A stretch of DNA of 64,000 nt from Microbacterium sp. W4I20 (GTDB taxonomy: Bacteria > Actinomycetota > Actinomycetes > Actinomycetales > Microbacteriaceae), in the NCBI RefSeq assembly GCF_030816505.1, contig NZ_JAUSYB010000001.1:4030001-4094000 (forward strand). The letters run 5' to 3'. The position numbers were made by a program, and so were the translations under genes. The stretch's first letter is position 1. The number at the start of each line of letters is the position of its first letter. The notes below the pieces were generated by a model. The model saw only the letters and a program-made list of their open reading frames with translations, ran no database searches and was not told the origin of the DNA. This document shows, piece after piece, positions 17,481 to 25,024 of the stretch.

Positions 17481-18515
17481 ATGGCGCGCAAGAAGAAGAT
17501 CGTCGATCTGGATCGCGACAACGGCATCGCTCCGGGTCTGGTCGCGAAGACCAAGAAGCGCCTGGTCATCGCGGGAGGGCGTTCGCATCCCGCGCTCACC
17601 GCAGCGGTCGCGGAGTCGCTCGGCACCGAGATCGCGCCGACCGAGCACCGCACCTTCGCCTCGGGCGAGATCTACGCCCGATTCGAGGTCTCGATCCGCG
17701 GCTGCGACCTCTTCCTCTTCCAGACGTTCGGCGAGCCGGTCAACGAGTGGCTCATGGAGACGCTCATCATGATCGACGCCGCCAAGCGCGCGTCCGCCAA
17801 GCGGATCACCGTCGTGGCGCCCTACTACCCCTACTCTCGTCAGGACAAGAAGGGCCGTGGGCGCGAGCCGATCAGCGCGCGCCTCGTCGCCGATCTGCTC
17901 AAGACGGCCGGCGCCGACCGCGTGATGAGCGTCGACCTGCACGCCGCGCAGATCCAGGGGTTCTTCGACGGCCCCGTCGACCATCTGTTCGCGAAGCCGG
18001 TCCTCCTCGAGCATTTCCAGCGCACGCTGAGCCCGGCGGACCGCGAGATCCTCACCGTCGTCTCTCCGGACATGGGCCGCGTGCGCGTCGCCGACACCTG
18101 GTCGGACAGCCTCGGCGCGCCGCTCGCGATCATCCACAAGCGCCGCGACCCGAAGGTGGCCAATCAGGTCTCCGTGCACGAGATCGTCGGAACCGTCGAG
18201 GGTCGCACCTGCCTCCTCGTCGACGACATGATCGACACGGGCGGCACGATCGTCAAGGCCGCCCAGGCGCTGAAGGCCGCGGGGGCGCACCGCGTCATCG
18301 TCGCTGCCACGCACGCGATCTTCAGCGACCCGGCGCACGAGCGCCTGCAGGACGAGTCGATCGACGAGGTCGTCGTCACCGACACGATCCCGCTCACCGA
18401 GTCCCGCCGCTGGGACCGCCTCACGATCCTCCCGATCGCGCCGCTGCTGGCCCGCGCCGTGCACGAGGTCTTCGAAGACGGCTCTGTCACGAGCATGTTC
18501 GGCGGCGACGCGTAA
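17481..18515 (+). CDS. prs: Ribose-phosphate pyrophosphokinase
   Basis: A 344-residue PRPP synthase converting ribose-5-phosphate and ATP to PRPP for nucleotide, histidine and tryptophan synthesis. Key motifs are YPYSRQDKKGRGREPISA (ATP loop), SVDLHAAQIQGFF, VSPDMGRVRVAD and the PRPP-binding loop LLVDDMIDTGGT. The product has a basic N-terminal extension of roughly 25 residues (MARKKKIVDLDRD) compared with the E. coli enzyme. It follows glmU by 6 nt and is probably cotranscribed. Confidence 0.93.
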   Translation: MARKKKIVDLDRDNGIAPGLVAKTKKRLVIAGGRSHPALTAAVAESLGTEIAPTEHRTFASGEIYARFEVSIRGCDLFLFQTFGEPVNEWLMETLIMIDAAKRASAKRITVVAPYYPYSRQDKKGRGREPISARLVADLLKTAGADRVMSVDLHAAQIQGFFDGPVDHLFAKPVLLEHFQRTLSPADREILTVVSPDMGRVRVADTWSDSLGAPLAIIHKRRDPKVANQVSVHEIVGTVEGRTCLLVDDMIDTGGTIVKAAQALKAAGAHRVIVAATHAIFSDPAHERLQDESIDEVVVTDTIPLTESRRWDRLTILPIAPLLARAVHEVFEDGSVTSMFGGDA

Positions 18516-18607
18516 CGCAGCGCCACGGTACAGCCCGCGCATAGACGGGATGCCTACGGTCGATTCAGCGGCATACAGTCGCGAGACACCGAGCCGGGAG
18601 GACCATC

Positions 18608-19081
18608 ATGATCCGCACGACCGTACCGACCTCTGTCCACAAGGGAGCCGCTCTCATCGGCGTCGCGGGACTCCTCGTCCTCGCCGGCTGCTCCGCACCC
18701 GCCGACACCGACGAGCCGACGAACGGCGCCGGCACGGGCTCCGACGAGAGCACCGGCTCCGAGTCCGGCGGTGACGCCGCCGGCAGCTACAAGGACGGCA
18801 CCTACACCGCCGATGGCCAGTACCAGACGCCCGAGACGGTCGAGAAGATCTCGGTCACGCTGACCCTCGCAGACGGCGTCGTCACCGACGTCGAGGTCAC
18901 CGGCGACCCGCAGGCCCCCGAGACCGAGCGCTATCAGGGCGAGTTCATCGACGGCATCGCCGACGAGGTCGAGGGCAAGTCCATCGACGAGCTCGACGTG
19001 AGCCGCGTGGCCGGCTCCTCGCTCACGAGCGGCGGATTCAACGACGCGGTCGACGCGATCAAGGAGCAGGCCGCGGCCTAG
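18608..19081 (+). CDS. FMN-binding lipoprotein (NqrC/RnfG-like domain)
   Basis: A 157-residue exported lipoprotein: lipobox VLAGC with Cys28, an acidic Ser/Gly linker (30-58), then one FMN-binding domain (PF04205 type) from YKDGTYTADG onward. Near the C-terminus the sequence AGSSLTSGGF (135-144) occupies the place of the SGAT-x-TS flavinylation motif, so Ser138 would carry covalent FMN. GGGAGGA provides the ribosome binding site. The next gene, apbE, encodes the enzyme that attaches FMN to such motifs, and the third gene is a membrane flavin reductase; together they suggest extracytoplasmic electron transfer. Confidence 0.85.
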   Translation: MIRTTVPTSVHKGAALIGVAGLLVLAGCSAPADTDEPTNGAGTGSDESTGSESGGDAAGSYKDGTYTADGQYQTPETVEKISVTLTLADGVVTDVEVTGDPQAPETERYQGEFIDGIADEVEGKSIDELDVSRVAGSSLTSGGFNDAVDAIKEQAAA

Positions 19082-19098
19082 GCGCCGGAGGTCTCGTC

Positions 19099-19986
19099 AT
19101 GGCGACCTGGCGGTTCGAGGCGATCGGCACCGGCTGGGAGATCGAGACGTCGGTGGAGTTGACCGATGCCGACCGCGCAGCCGTCGCCGCCGAGATCGAT
19201 CGGTTCGACCGCGAGTGGTCGCGGTTCCGCGATGACTCCGACGTCACCCGGCTCGGTCGCGAGGGCGGCGCGCTCGCCTCGACGGACGCCCGCGTCATGC
19301 TCGACGCCTACCGGGAGCTGTCGGATGCCACCGGTGGGGCCGTGAACCCGCTGGTGGCCGACAGTCTCAGTGCCCTCGGGTACGACCCCGGCTATTCGCT
19401 TATCGCCGGGGAGCCGGTGAGTGCGCCGGCCGACTGGCAGGACCGCGTGTCGTGGACGGATGCCGCAGCGACGGCATCCGCTCCCGCACTGCTCGATGTC
19501 GGCGCGCTCGGCAAGGGGCGGCTGGTCGACCTCGTCACCACAGTGCTGTCCGGTGTGTCCGGAGACGTCGTGGTCGATGCGGGTGGCGACATCCGGGTGC
19601 GGGGTGCGGCCGCCCGCATCGGGCTGGAGCATCCGTTCGACGCCCGCAAGGCGATCGGCGTCGTCAGCGTGCAGGACGGCGCGCTGTGCGCGTCGGCCGT
19701 CAACCGTCGGGCGTGGGGGAACGGCCTGCACCATGTGCTCGACGCCCGCACCGGGGTGCCCGTGCGCACCTGGGCCGCCACGTGGGCGTTCGCGCCAGAG
19801 GCGATGCGAGCGGATGCCGTCGCGACGGCGCTCTTCTTCGACGGTGGCCCGGCGCTGGCCGCGGCCTGGGGCGTGGAGTGGGTGCGGATGACCACCGACG
19901 GCCGGGTCGAGCGATCGCCCGGGTGCCCGGCAGAGCTGTTCCTCGCAGGGTCGGGGCGCGGAGCGCGCCCCGACGATCAGAACTAA
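19099..19986 (+). CDS. apbE: FAD:protein FMN transferase ApbE
   Basis: A 295-residue ApbE-family enzyme, which uses FAD to attach FMN covalently to Ser or Thr of exported flavoproteins. Characteristic segments are FDREWSRFRDDSDVTRL, GGAVNPLV, LDVGALGKGRLVD, VVDAGGDIRVRG and a C-terminal HHVLDARTGVPV plus AMRADAVATAL with acidic metal ligands. No clear signal peptide is seen, so it may act inside or be exported in another way. It lies 17 nt after its presumed substrate and 6 nt before the reductase gene. Confidence 0.9.
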   Translation: MATWRFEAIGTGWEIETSVELTDADRAAVAAEIDRFDREWSRFRDDSDVTRLGREGGALASTDARVMLDAYRELSDATGGAVNPLVADSLSALGYDPGYSLIAGEPVSAPADWQDRVSWTDAAATASAPALLDVGALGKGRLVDLVTTVLSGVSGDVVVDAGGDIRVRGAAARIGLEHPFDARKAIGVVSVQDGALCASAVNRRAWGNGLHHVLDARTGVPVRTWAATWAFAPEAMRADAVATALFFDGGPALAAAWGVEWVRMTTDGRVERSPGCPAELFLAGSGRGARPDDQN

Positions 19987-19992
19987 GGAAGA

Positions 19993-21576
19993 GTGGAAAA
20001 CGTGATCTCGTCTCTCGCCGCCGCACGCCAGCGGGTCCTCGCGGTCCTGGGCTCGCTGTCGATGTACCGCCTCGTGCTCTTCGCCCTCGCCGCCCTCGCC
20101 GTCATCGCGTTCGTGCTGTCGCTGCTCGGCGTGATCGTCTCTCCGGCGCCGCTCGAGCTGGTGGTGTCGTTCGTCGTGCTCGCGGTGGTGATCTCGGCGG
20201 TGGACGCCGCAGCCCAGCGCATCCTCCGGCTTCCCTGGCGCATCGAGTCGTCGCTGGTCACCGCGTTGATCCTGCTGTTCGTGCTGCGACCGGGACTGGA
20301 GCCGGCGAGCCTGCTCGGTCTCGCGCTGGCCGGCGCTCTCGCGAGCCTCTCCAAGTACCTGATCGCGTGGCGCGGGCGGCACATCGTGAACCCCGCCGCG
20401 TTCGGCGCCGCCGTGGTGTCGATCCTGGGCGCGTTCGGCGCACTCGAATGGCTGGGCACCTCCTCGTCGTGGTGGGTGGGCACGCCCGTGCTCACGATCC
20501 CCGTGGCCGTCCTCGGGCTGGCCGTGCTGTGGCGCACCGAGAAGGTGCGCGTGGTGCTGGTGTTCCTCCTCGTCGCGTTCGCGGTGTCGATCCTCCGACA
20601 GGCCGTGCAGGCGCAGGAGTTCGATATCCCGTTCGACATCGTCACGGCGCTGCAGTTCGCGGTGCTCCAGTCGCCGTTCCTCTTCCTCGGAGCGTTCATG
20701 CTCTCCGAGCCGCTCACCCTCCCGCCGCGCCGCCATCAGCAGTTCGCGGTGGCCATCGTGGTCGGCGTGCTGGCCGGATGGCCCATCTCGGTCGCCGGCC
20801 TGTTCACGCTGGGTCAGGAGCGGGCCCTGATAATCGGGAACCTGCTGGCGTTCGCCTTCGCCCTGCGCGGGTCGGTGCGGCTGGTGCTGGAGCGGCGCGA
20901 TTTCGTCACGCCGACGGCGCAGGAGCTGACCTTCCGCGCCAACGGGAAGGTGAACTTCCTCCCCGGCCAGTATCTCGAACTCGACGTCCCCCACCACCGT
21001 CCCGATGCGCGAGGCACCAGGCGGGAGTTCAGCATCGTGTCGGCGCCGACCGACCTGCCGACGCTGCGCATCGCGTACAAGAACGGCGATCAGAAGCATC
21101 CGTCGAGCTACAAGCGGGCACTCGCCGCGGCCGAGCCCGGCACGACGCTGGCCGTGACCGGCACCTGGGGAGACTTCATCCTCCCTCGCAGCGAGTCGCC
21201 GGTGCTCATGGTCGCCGCCGGGATCGGCGTCACCCCCTTCGTCTCCCAGCTGCGCCAGCTGCAGGCCGACGGACGGCAGCGCGACATCGTGCTCGTGTAC
21301 GTGGCGTCCGAGGCGGCGGAGCTCGCGTTCCGCGATGAGCTGGCCGCGACCGGGGTGCGCACCTTCGTGTTCACCCGCGACGAACCGGCAGACCTGCCCG
21401 CGCACTGGACCTGGGCGCAGGGCGCCCGGCTGGACGCCGAGTCGCTCGAGCGGTCCGTCGGCGACCTGGCAGCCCGGCACGCCTACATCTCGGGTCCGCC
21501 ACGCCTCATCGCGGATCTCACGCCCGCGCTGCAGAAGGCCCGCAGCCTCACGACCGACGCGTTCGCCGGCTACTGA
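19993..21576 (+). CDS. NqrB/RnfD-like membrane domain fused to FAD/NAD(P)H reductase domain
   Basis: The 527-residue protein (GTG 19993, after AAGGAAGA) has about nine hydrophobic helices in residues 15-295. Within them GRHIVNPAAFGA (128-139) and FLGAFMLSEPLTLPP (231-245) resemble the conserved loops of NqrB/RnfD. Residues 300-527 form a ferredoxin-NADP reductase-like module: RREFSIVS (343-350) for FAD, AAGIGVTPF (408-416) for NAD(P)H, YISGPPRLI and a C-terminal FAGY. No 2Fe-2S motif or SGAT flavinylation site is visible. It probably moves electrons from cytoplasmic NAD(P)H across the membrane to the FMN lipoprotein encoded two genes upstream. An alternative start is GTG 20002. Confidence 0.82.
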   Translation: MENVISSLAAARQRVLAVLGSLSMYRLVLFALAALAVIAFVLSLLGVIVSPAPLELVVSFVVLAVVISAVDAAAQRILRLPWRIESSLVTALILLFVLRPGLEPASLLGLALAGALASLSKYLIAWRGRHIVNPAAFGAAVVSILGAFGALEWLGTSSSWWVGTPVLTIPVAVLGLAVLWRTEKVRVVLVFLLVAFAVSILRQAVQAQEFDIPFDIVTALQFAVLQSPFLFLGAFMLSEPLTLPPRRHQQFAVAIVVGVLAGWPISVAGLFTLGQERALIIGNLLAFAFALRGSVRLVLERRDFVTPTAQELTFRANGKVNFLPGQYLELDVPHHRPDARGTRREFSIVSAPTDLPTLRIAYKNGDQKHPSSYKRALAAAEPGTTLAVTGTWGDFILPRSESPVLMVAAGIGVTPFVSQLRQLQADGRQRDIVLVYVASEAAELAFRDELAATGVRTFVFTRDEPADLPAHWTWAQGARLDAESLERSVGDLAARHAYISGPPRLIADLTPALQKARSLTTDAFAGY

Positions 21577-21600
21577 CCCGGGAAACGCCCGAGCGCAGGA

Positions 21601-23145
21601 TCAGGCCGGGGTGCCCGCGGTTGCGGCAGGAGTGAGCGGCAGGCGCACCGTGAAGGTCGTGTCACCCGGCTCGCTGGTCGCGAGGATCGTTCCGCCGTGG
21701 CCGTCGACGATGGCCTTGACGATCGCGAGCCCGAGGCCCGTGCCACCGGTCTGCCGGGCGCGGGAGCTGTCGCCGCGCGCGAAGCGGGCGAAGAGCTCGT
21801 CGCGGAGCGCGGGATCGATCCCCGGGCCGTCGTCGTGCACGCGCAGGACGGCCTCGGAGCCCTCCTGGCCGACGCTGAGGGTGATCGTGGTGCCCGCGGG
21901 GGTGTGCGTGCGCGCGTTCGCGAGCAGGTTCGCGACGACCTGATGCATGCGCCCCGCATCGCCGACGATCGTGACCGGCTCATCGGGGACCTCGATCACC
22001 CAGTGGTGATCGACCCCGGTGGGTCGAGCATCCGACAGGCCCTCCAGAGCGAGCTGGGTGAGGTCGACGGTGCCGTAGATGAGTTCGCGTCCCTCGTCGA
22101 GTCGGGCCAGCAGCAGCAGATCCTCGACGAGACGTGTCATCCGCAGGGACTGCGCCTGGATACGCTCCAGCGACGAGGTCGTGCTCTCGATGGCGTCCGG
22201 GCCGTCGGCACCCTGCGGATTCTGACGGAGCGCGCGGAGGGACAGCTCCGAGTAGCCGCGGATGGAGGCGAGCGGGGTCCGAAGCTCGTGACTGGCGTCG
22301 GCCACGAACCTCCGCATCTGCTCCTCGTTCTTCTGGCGGGCGGCGAGCGAGGTGTTCACGTGATCGAGAAGTTTGTTGAGCGCGGCGCCCACGAGACCGG
22401 TCTCGGTGCGCGGATCGGCCTCGTAGGCCGGAACCCGCTCGGTGATGGTCACCTCGCCGCGATCAAGCTGCTGGTTGGCAACGCGGGTCGCGGTCCTCGC
22501 GACGGCGCGGAGCGGGCGCAGGCCGAGTCTGATCGTGATCGCTGTCGTCAGGGCCAGCAGGATCAGGCCGCCGATCGTCGCGAGCGCGATCACGGTGAGC
22601 AGCTGGGTGAGCTGGTTCTGGATGTCGTCGCGGGGAAGGCCGGTCACGGCGATGGCGCCGTTGCCCACCGGCAGGGCCATGATCCGGTACGACCCGACGC
22701 CGGTGAGGGTGACGGTCACCGGCGAGGTGTCGGTCATCGTGTCGACGCTCTGCTGCAGCGTGTCGACGATCTCCTGCAGCTGCTGGCGGGTGAGGCCCTC
22801 GAGGGTGCCGGTGAGTTCGTCCTCGGCGCTGCTGGTCACGATGACACCGCTCGCTCCGGTGAGCGGACTCAGCACGGCGAACAGCACACCGGACGCCTGC
22901 ACCGTCTGCCCGGCCAGCACGTTCTGTGCGGTCGTCTGCTGCCCGTCGAACGATGACGCCCAGCGGGCGTGCTGCTGCGCGCTGAGGCTGAGCTTCTGGT
23001 CGAGCTGGTCCTCCATGGTGCGGCCGAGGGTGGCGCTGGTGATGATCGCGACGATGACGAGGATCAGCGAGACGAACCCGATCACGGCGGTCATCAGCCG
23101 TGTCTGCAGGCTCATCGGCCGTCGTGCCATCGCCGCATCGGTCAC
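21601..23145 (-). CDS. Two-component sensor histidine kinase
   Basis: A 514-residue membrane kinase: transmembrane helices at about 17-40 and 181-205 bracket an extracellular sensor domain of 140 residues, followed by a HAMP linker, the dimerisation/phosphoacceptor motif SHELRTPLASIRGYSE with His286, and an ATPase domain (N-box VVANLLANARTH, DDGPGIDP, GGTGLGLAIVKAI). It phosphorylates the response regulator encoded just upstream; its GTG start overlaps that gene's stop (GTGA). The signal is unknown; the arrangement is like actinobacterial TcrS/TrcS-type kinases. Confidence 0.9.
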   Translation of the reverse strand: MTDAAMARRPMSLQTRLMTAVIGFVSLILVIVAIITSATLGRTMEDQLDQKLSLSAQQHARWASSFDGQQTTAQNVLAGQTVQASGVLFAVLSPLTGASGVIVTSSAEDELTGTLEGLTRQQLQEIVDTLQQSVDTMTDTSPVTVTLTGVGSYRIMALPVGNGAIAVTGLPRDDIQNQLTQLLTVIALATIGGLILLALTTAITIRLGLRPLRAVARTATRVANQQLDRGEVTITERVPAYEADPRTETGLVGAALNKLLDHVNTSLAARQKNEEQMRRFVADASHELRTPLASIRGYSELSLRALRQNPQGADGPDAIESTTSSLERIQAQSLRMTRLVEDLLLLARLDEGRELIYGTVDLTQLALEGLSDARPTGVDHHWVIEVPDEPVTIVGDAGRMHQVVANLLANARTHTPAGTTITLSVGQEGSEAVLRVHDDGPGIDPALRDELFARFARGDSSRARQTGGTGLGLAIVKAIVDGHGGTILATSEPGDTTFTVRLPLTPAATAGTPA

Positions 23146-23870
23146 TGCGGCGCCTTGATCATGTAGCCGACTCCGCGGACCGTGTGCAGGAGCGGCGTGC
23201 GGCCGGCATCGATCTTCTTGCGCAGGTACGAGATGTACAGCTCGACGACCGAGGACTTGCCGCCGAAGTCGTAGCTCCAGACCCTGTCGAGGATCTGTGC
23301 CTTCGACAGCACGCGCCGCTCGTTGCGCATGAGGTATCGGAGCAGCTCGAACTCCGTCGCGGTGAGGTCGATCTCGACGTCGTCGCGGATGACCTCGTGG
23401 CTGTCCTCGTTGAGGGTGAGGTCGGCGACGCGGAGGATTGACTGTCCGTCGTCGGCGGTGGCGTGCCCGGTGCGACGGATGATGGCGCGCAGGCGCGCGA
23501 TGACCTCCTCGAGGCTGAACGGCTTGGTGACGTAGTCGTCCCCGCCGGCGGTGAGCCCGGCGACGCGGTCGCCGACGGCATCCTTCGCGGTGAGGAAGAG
23601 CACGGGCACCAGGCTCCCGGCCTCGCGGAGCCGCTTCAGCACGGCCATACCGTCGAGATCGGGCATCATGATGTCGAGCACCAGAGCATCCGGTTCGAAC
23701 TCCTTCGCGACCTGCAGGGCCTCCATCCCGGAGGAGGCGGTGCGCACCTCCCAGCCCTCCATGCGGAGCGCCATCGCCAGGAGATCGGTGAGCATCTGCT
23801 CGTCGTCGACGGCGAGGATGCGCAGGGGAGAACCGTCAGGACGGCGAAGATCGGGCAGGTCGCTGGTCAT
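23142..23870 (-). CDS. OmpR-family response regulator
   Basis: A 242-residue regulator with a receiver domain (acidic pair VDDEQ, phosphoacceptor Asp66 in VLDIMMPDLDG, Thr in FLTAKDA, Lys in VTKPFS) and a winged-helix DNA-binding domain (RVLSKAQILDRVW, SSVVELYISYLRKKID, TVRGVGYMI). It is translated first and coupled to the kinase gene. Two CTATGG half-sites with an 11-bp period lie immediately upstream and may be an autoregulatory binding site. Confidence 0.92.
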   Translation of the reverse strand: MTSDLPDLRRPDGSPLRILAVDDEQMLTDLLAMALRMEGWEVRTASSGMEALQVAKEFEPDALVLDIMMPDLDGMAVLKRLREAGSLVPVLFLTAKDAVGDRVAGLTAGGDDYVTKPFSLEEVIARLRAIIRRTGHATADDGQSILRVADLTLNEDSHEVIRDDVEIDLTATEFELLRYLMRNERRVLSKAQILDRVWSYDFGGKSSVVELYISYLRKKIDAGRTPLLHTVRGVGYMIKAPQ

Positions 23871-23891
23871 GCATCCATTCTGCGGAATCTC

Positions 23892-23908
23892 CTATGGAAT
23901 TTCTATGG
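23892..23908. promoter_or_regulatory. 11-bp-period direct repeat upstream of the response regulator
   Basis: CTATGG occurs at 23892-23897 and 23903-23908 with start-to-start spacing of 11 bp, in an AT-rich pocket 22-38 bp upstream of the regulator start. OmpR/PhoB-family regulators bind such tandem half-sites. The site also lies just beyond the end of the esterase gene that starts at 24928. Confidence 0.45.
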
Positions 23909-23914
23909 AGCTGA

Positions 23915-24928
23915 CTATGCGTCTTCTGTGAAGATCCCCTGTGCGGTGGATGCCGACTTCGGCATCCTGACCAGGCGCTCGTCGGGGAGCACGAAGAAGT
24001 CGATCGCGCCCTGCGCGACGAGCTGGTCCGAGAGCTCCGCGATCGGTCCGTCGAGATGTCCGTTCGCCCGCACGGTGAGGCGACGAGCGCCGGTGAGGGC
24101 GTGGTACACCGCGAACTGCCCGCGCGGGTCGACCGCGGGGTCGAGCAGAGCGGCTCCGATGTGAACGGGCAGATGCAGGCGGCGTGCGGCGATGGCGGCA
24201 TCGAAATAACTCAGGACCGGGCGGTCTTCGGGATGCTCGCGCAGATGCCGACGCACGGCCTCGCTGCTGCCGGTGCTCCGTCGACCGAGCCGCACCGGAT
24301 GGTCGCCGAAGCTCGGCACGTCGAAGGACGCGCGACGGAACCGTGCGTCCCAGGGCAGTGCCAGGGCACCGATACCGCCGCCGAAGCTGGTGCCCGAGTA
24401 GTCGAGCGCTCGGGCCGCCGGGGGAGCGAGGTCGAGCAGGACGCTCGCCGCCCGCCACAGGTCGGCGGCGGCGAAGCGATGCGAGTAGGTGTCCCGATGC
24501 GCGATGCCCGCGAGCACGTGATCGGAGGGATCGGCGGGGAAGCGGCTGGGCGTGCCCGTAGGGATTCCCGGGGCGCACGGGAAGATCGCGGCGGTGTCTG
24601 CGGAGACGAGGTCGAGGTCGGGGCCGCTCCGGCCTCCGTAGCCGTGTCCCACCACGAGACCGCGGCGGACGTCCGCCCCCGACAGGGGCACCATCGCGTA
24701 GGCGACCGCCCATTCACCCGCGGAGGACCAGAGCCGAAGTTCCGTCACCCGGTGGGTCTCCGTCGACTCGAGGGAACGCACCTCCTCCCACTCGACCCTG
24801 CCGCCGCCGAACTCCGCGAACGTCGACAGCCAGAAGTCATCGAAGTCCTCAGGCTCCGGGGGAGCGGTCGGCGGCGTCAGCAGAGCGCTCAGCGAGTACT
24901 CCGTCATCTCTTCACGATCGCCGGTCAT
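23915..24928 (-). CDS. Acetyl xylan esterase (AXE1) / cephalosporin-C deacetylase-like hydrolase
   Basis: Starting at ATG 24928, which is preceded by GGAGGAGCATC, the product is 337 residues. It is an alpha/beta hydrolase of the AXE1 family: an N-terminal EPEDFDDFWLSTFAEF segment, GRSGPDLDLVSADTA, the nucleophile elbow YSGTSFGGGIGAL and a late His in RANGHLDG. It probably removes acetyl groups from sugars or other small esters in the cytoplasm, as no signal peptide is seen. It stands alone, 97 nt beyond gnd on the same strand and separated from it by a terminator. Confidence 0.8.
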   Translation of the reverse strand: MTGDREEMTEYSLSALLTPPTAPPEPEDFDDFWLSTFAEFGGGRVEWEEVRSLESTETHRVTELRLWSSAGEWAVAYAMVPLSGADVRRGLVVGHGYGGRSGPDLDLVSADTAAIFPCAPGIPTGTPSRFPADPSDHVLAGIAHRDTYSHRFAAADLWRAASVLLDLAPPAARALDYSGTSFGGGIGALALPWDARFRRASFDVPSFGDHPVRLGRRSTGSSEAVRRHLREHPEDRPVLSYFDAAIAARRLHLPVHIGAALLDPAVDPRGQFAVYHALTGARRLTVRANGHLDGPIAELSDQLVAQGAIDFFVLPDERLVRMPKSASTAQGIFTEDA

Positions 24929-24975
24929 GATGCTCCTCCTGTCCGCAGGGACGTGCACGACGATACCGACGCGAA

Positions 24976-25006
24976 AGGGCCGGACACCATCGCGGTGCCC
25001 GGCCCT
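24976..25006 (-). terminator. Terminator after gnd
   Basis: A 13-bp stem with one mismatch (24976-24988 with 24994-25006) and a 5-nt loop lies 19 nt beyond the gnd stop. On the minus strand it is followed by TTTCGCG. Confidence 0.75.
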
Positions 25007-25024
25007 CGTGCATCAGAACGCAGG

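Noticed and set aside
15912..18542. Minus-strand open frame of 876 residues across glmU and prs
   Set aside because: It is low-complexity Arg/Asp/Gly antisense translation of two clear plus-strand genes and the tRNA.
19078..21480. Minus-strand open frame of 800 residues opposite apbE and the reductase gene
   Set aside because: Antisense of strongly supported genes; sequence is His/Arg-rich with no domain.
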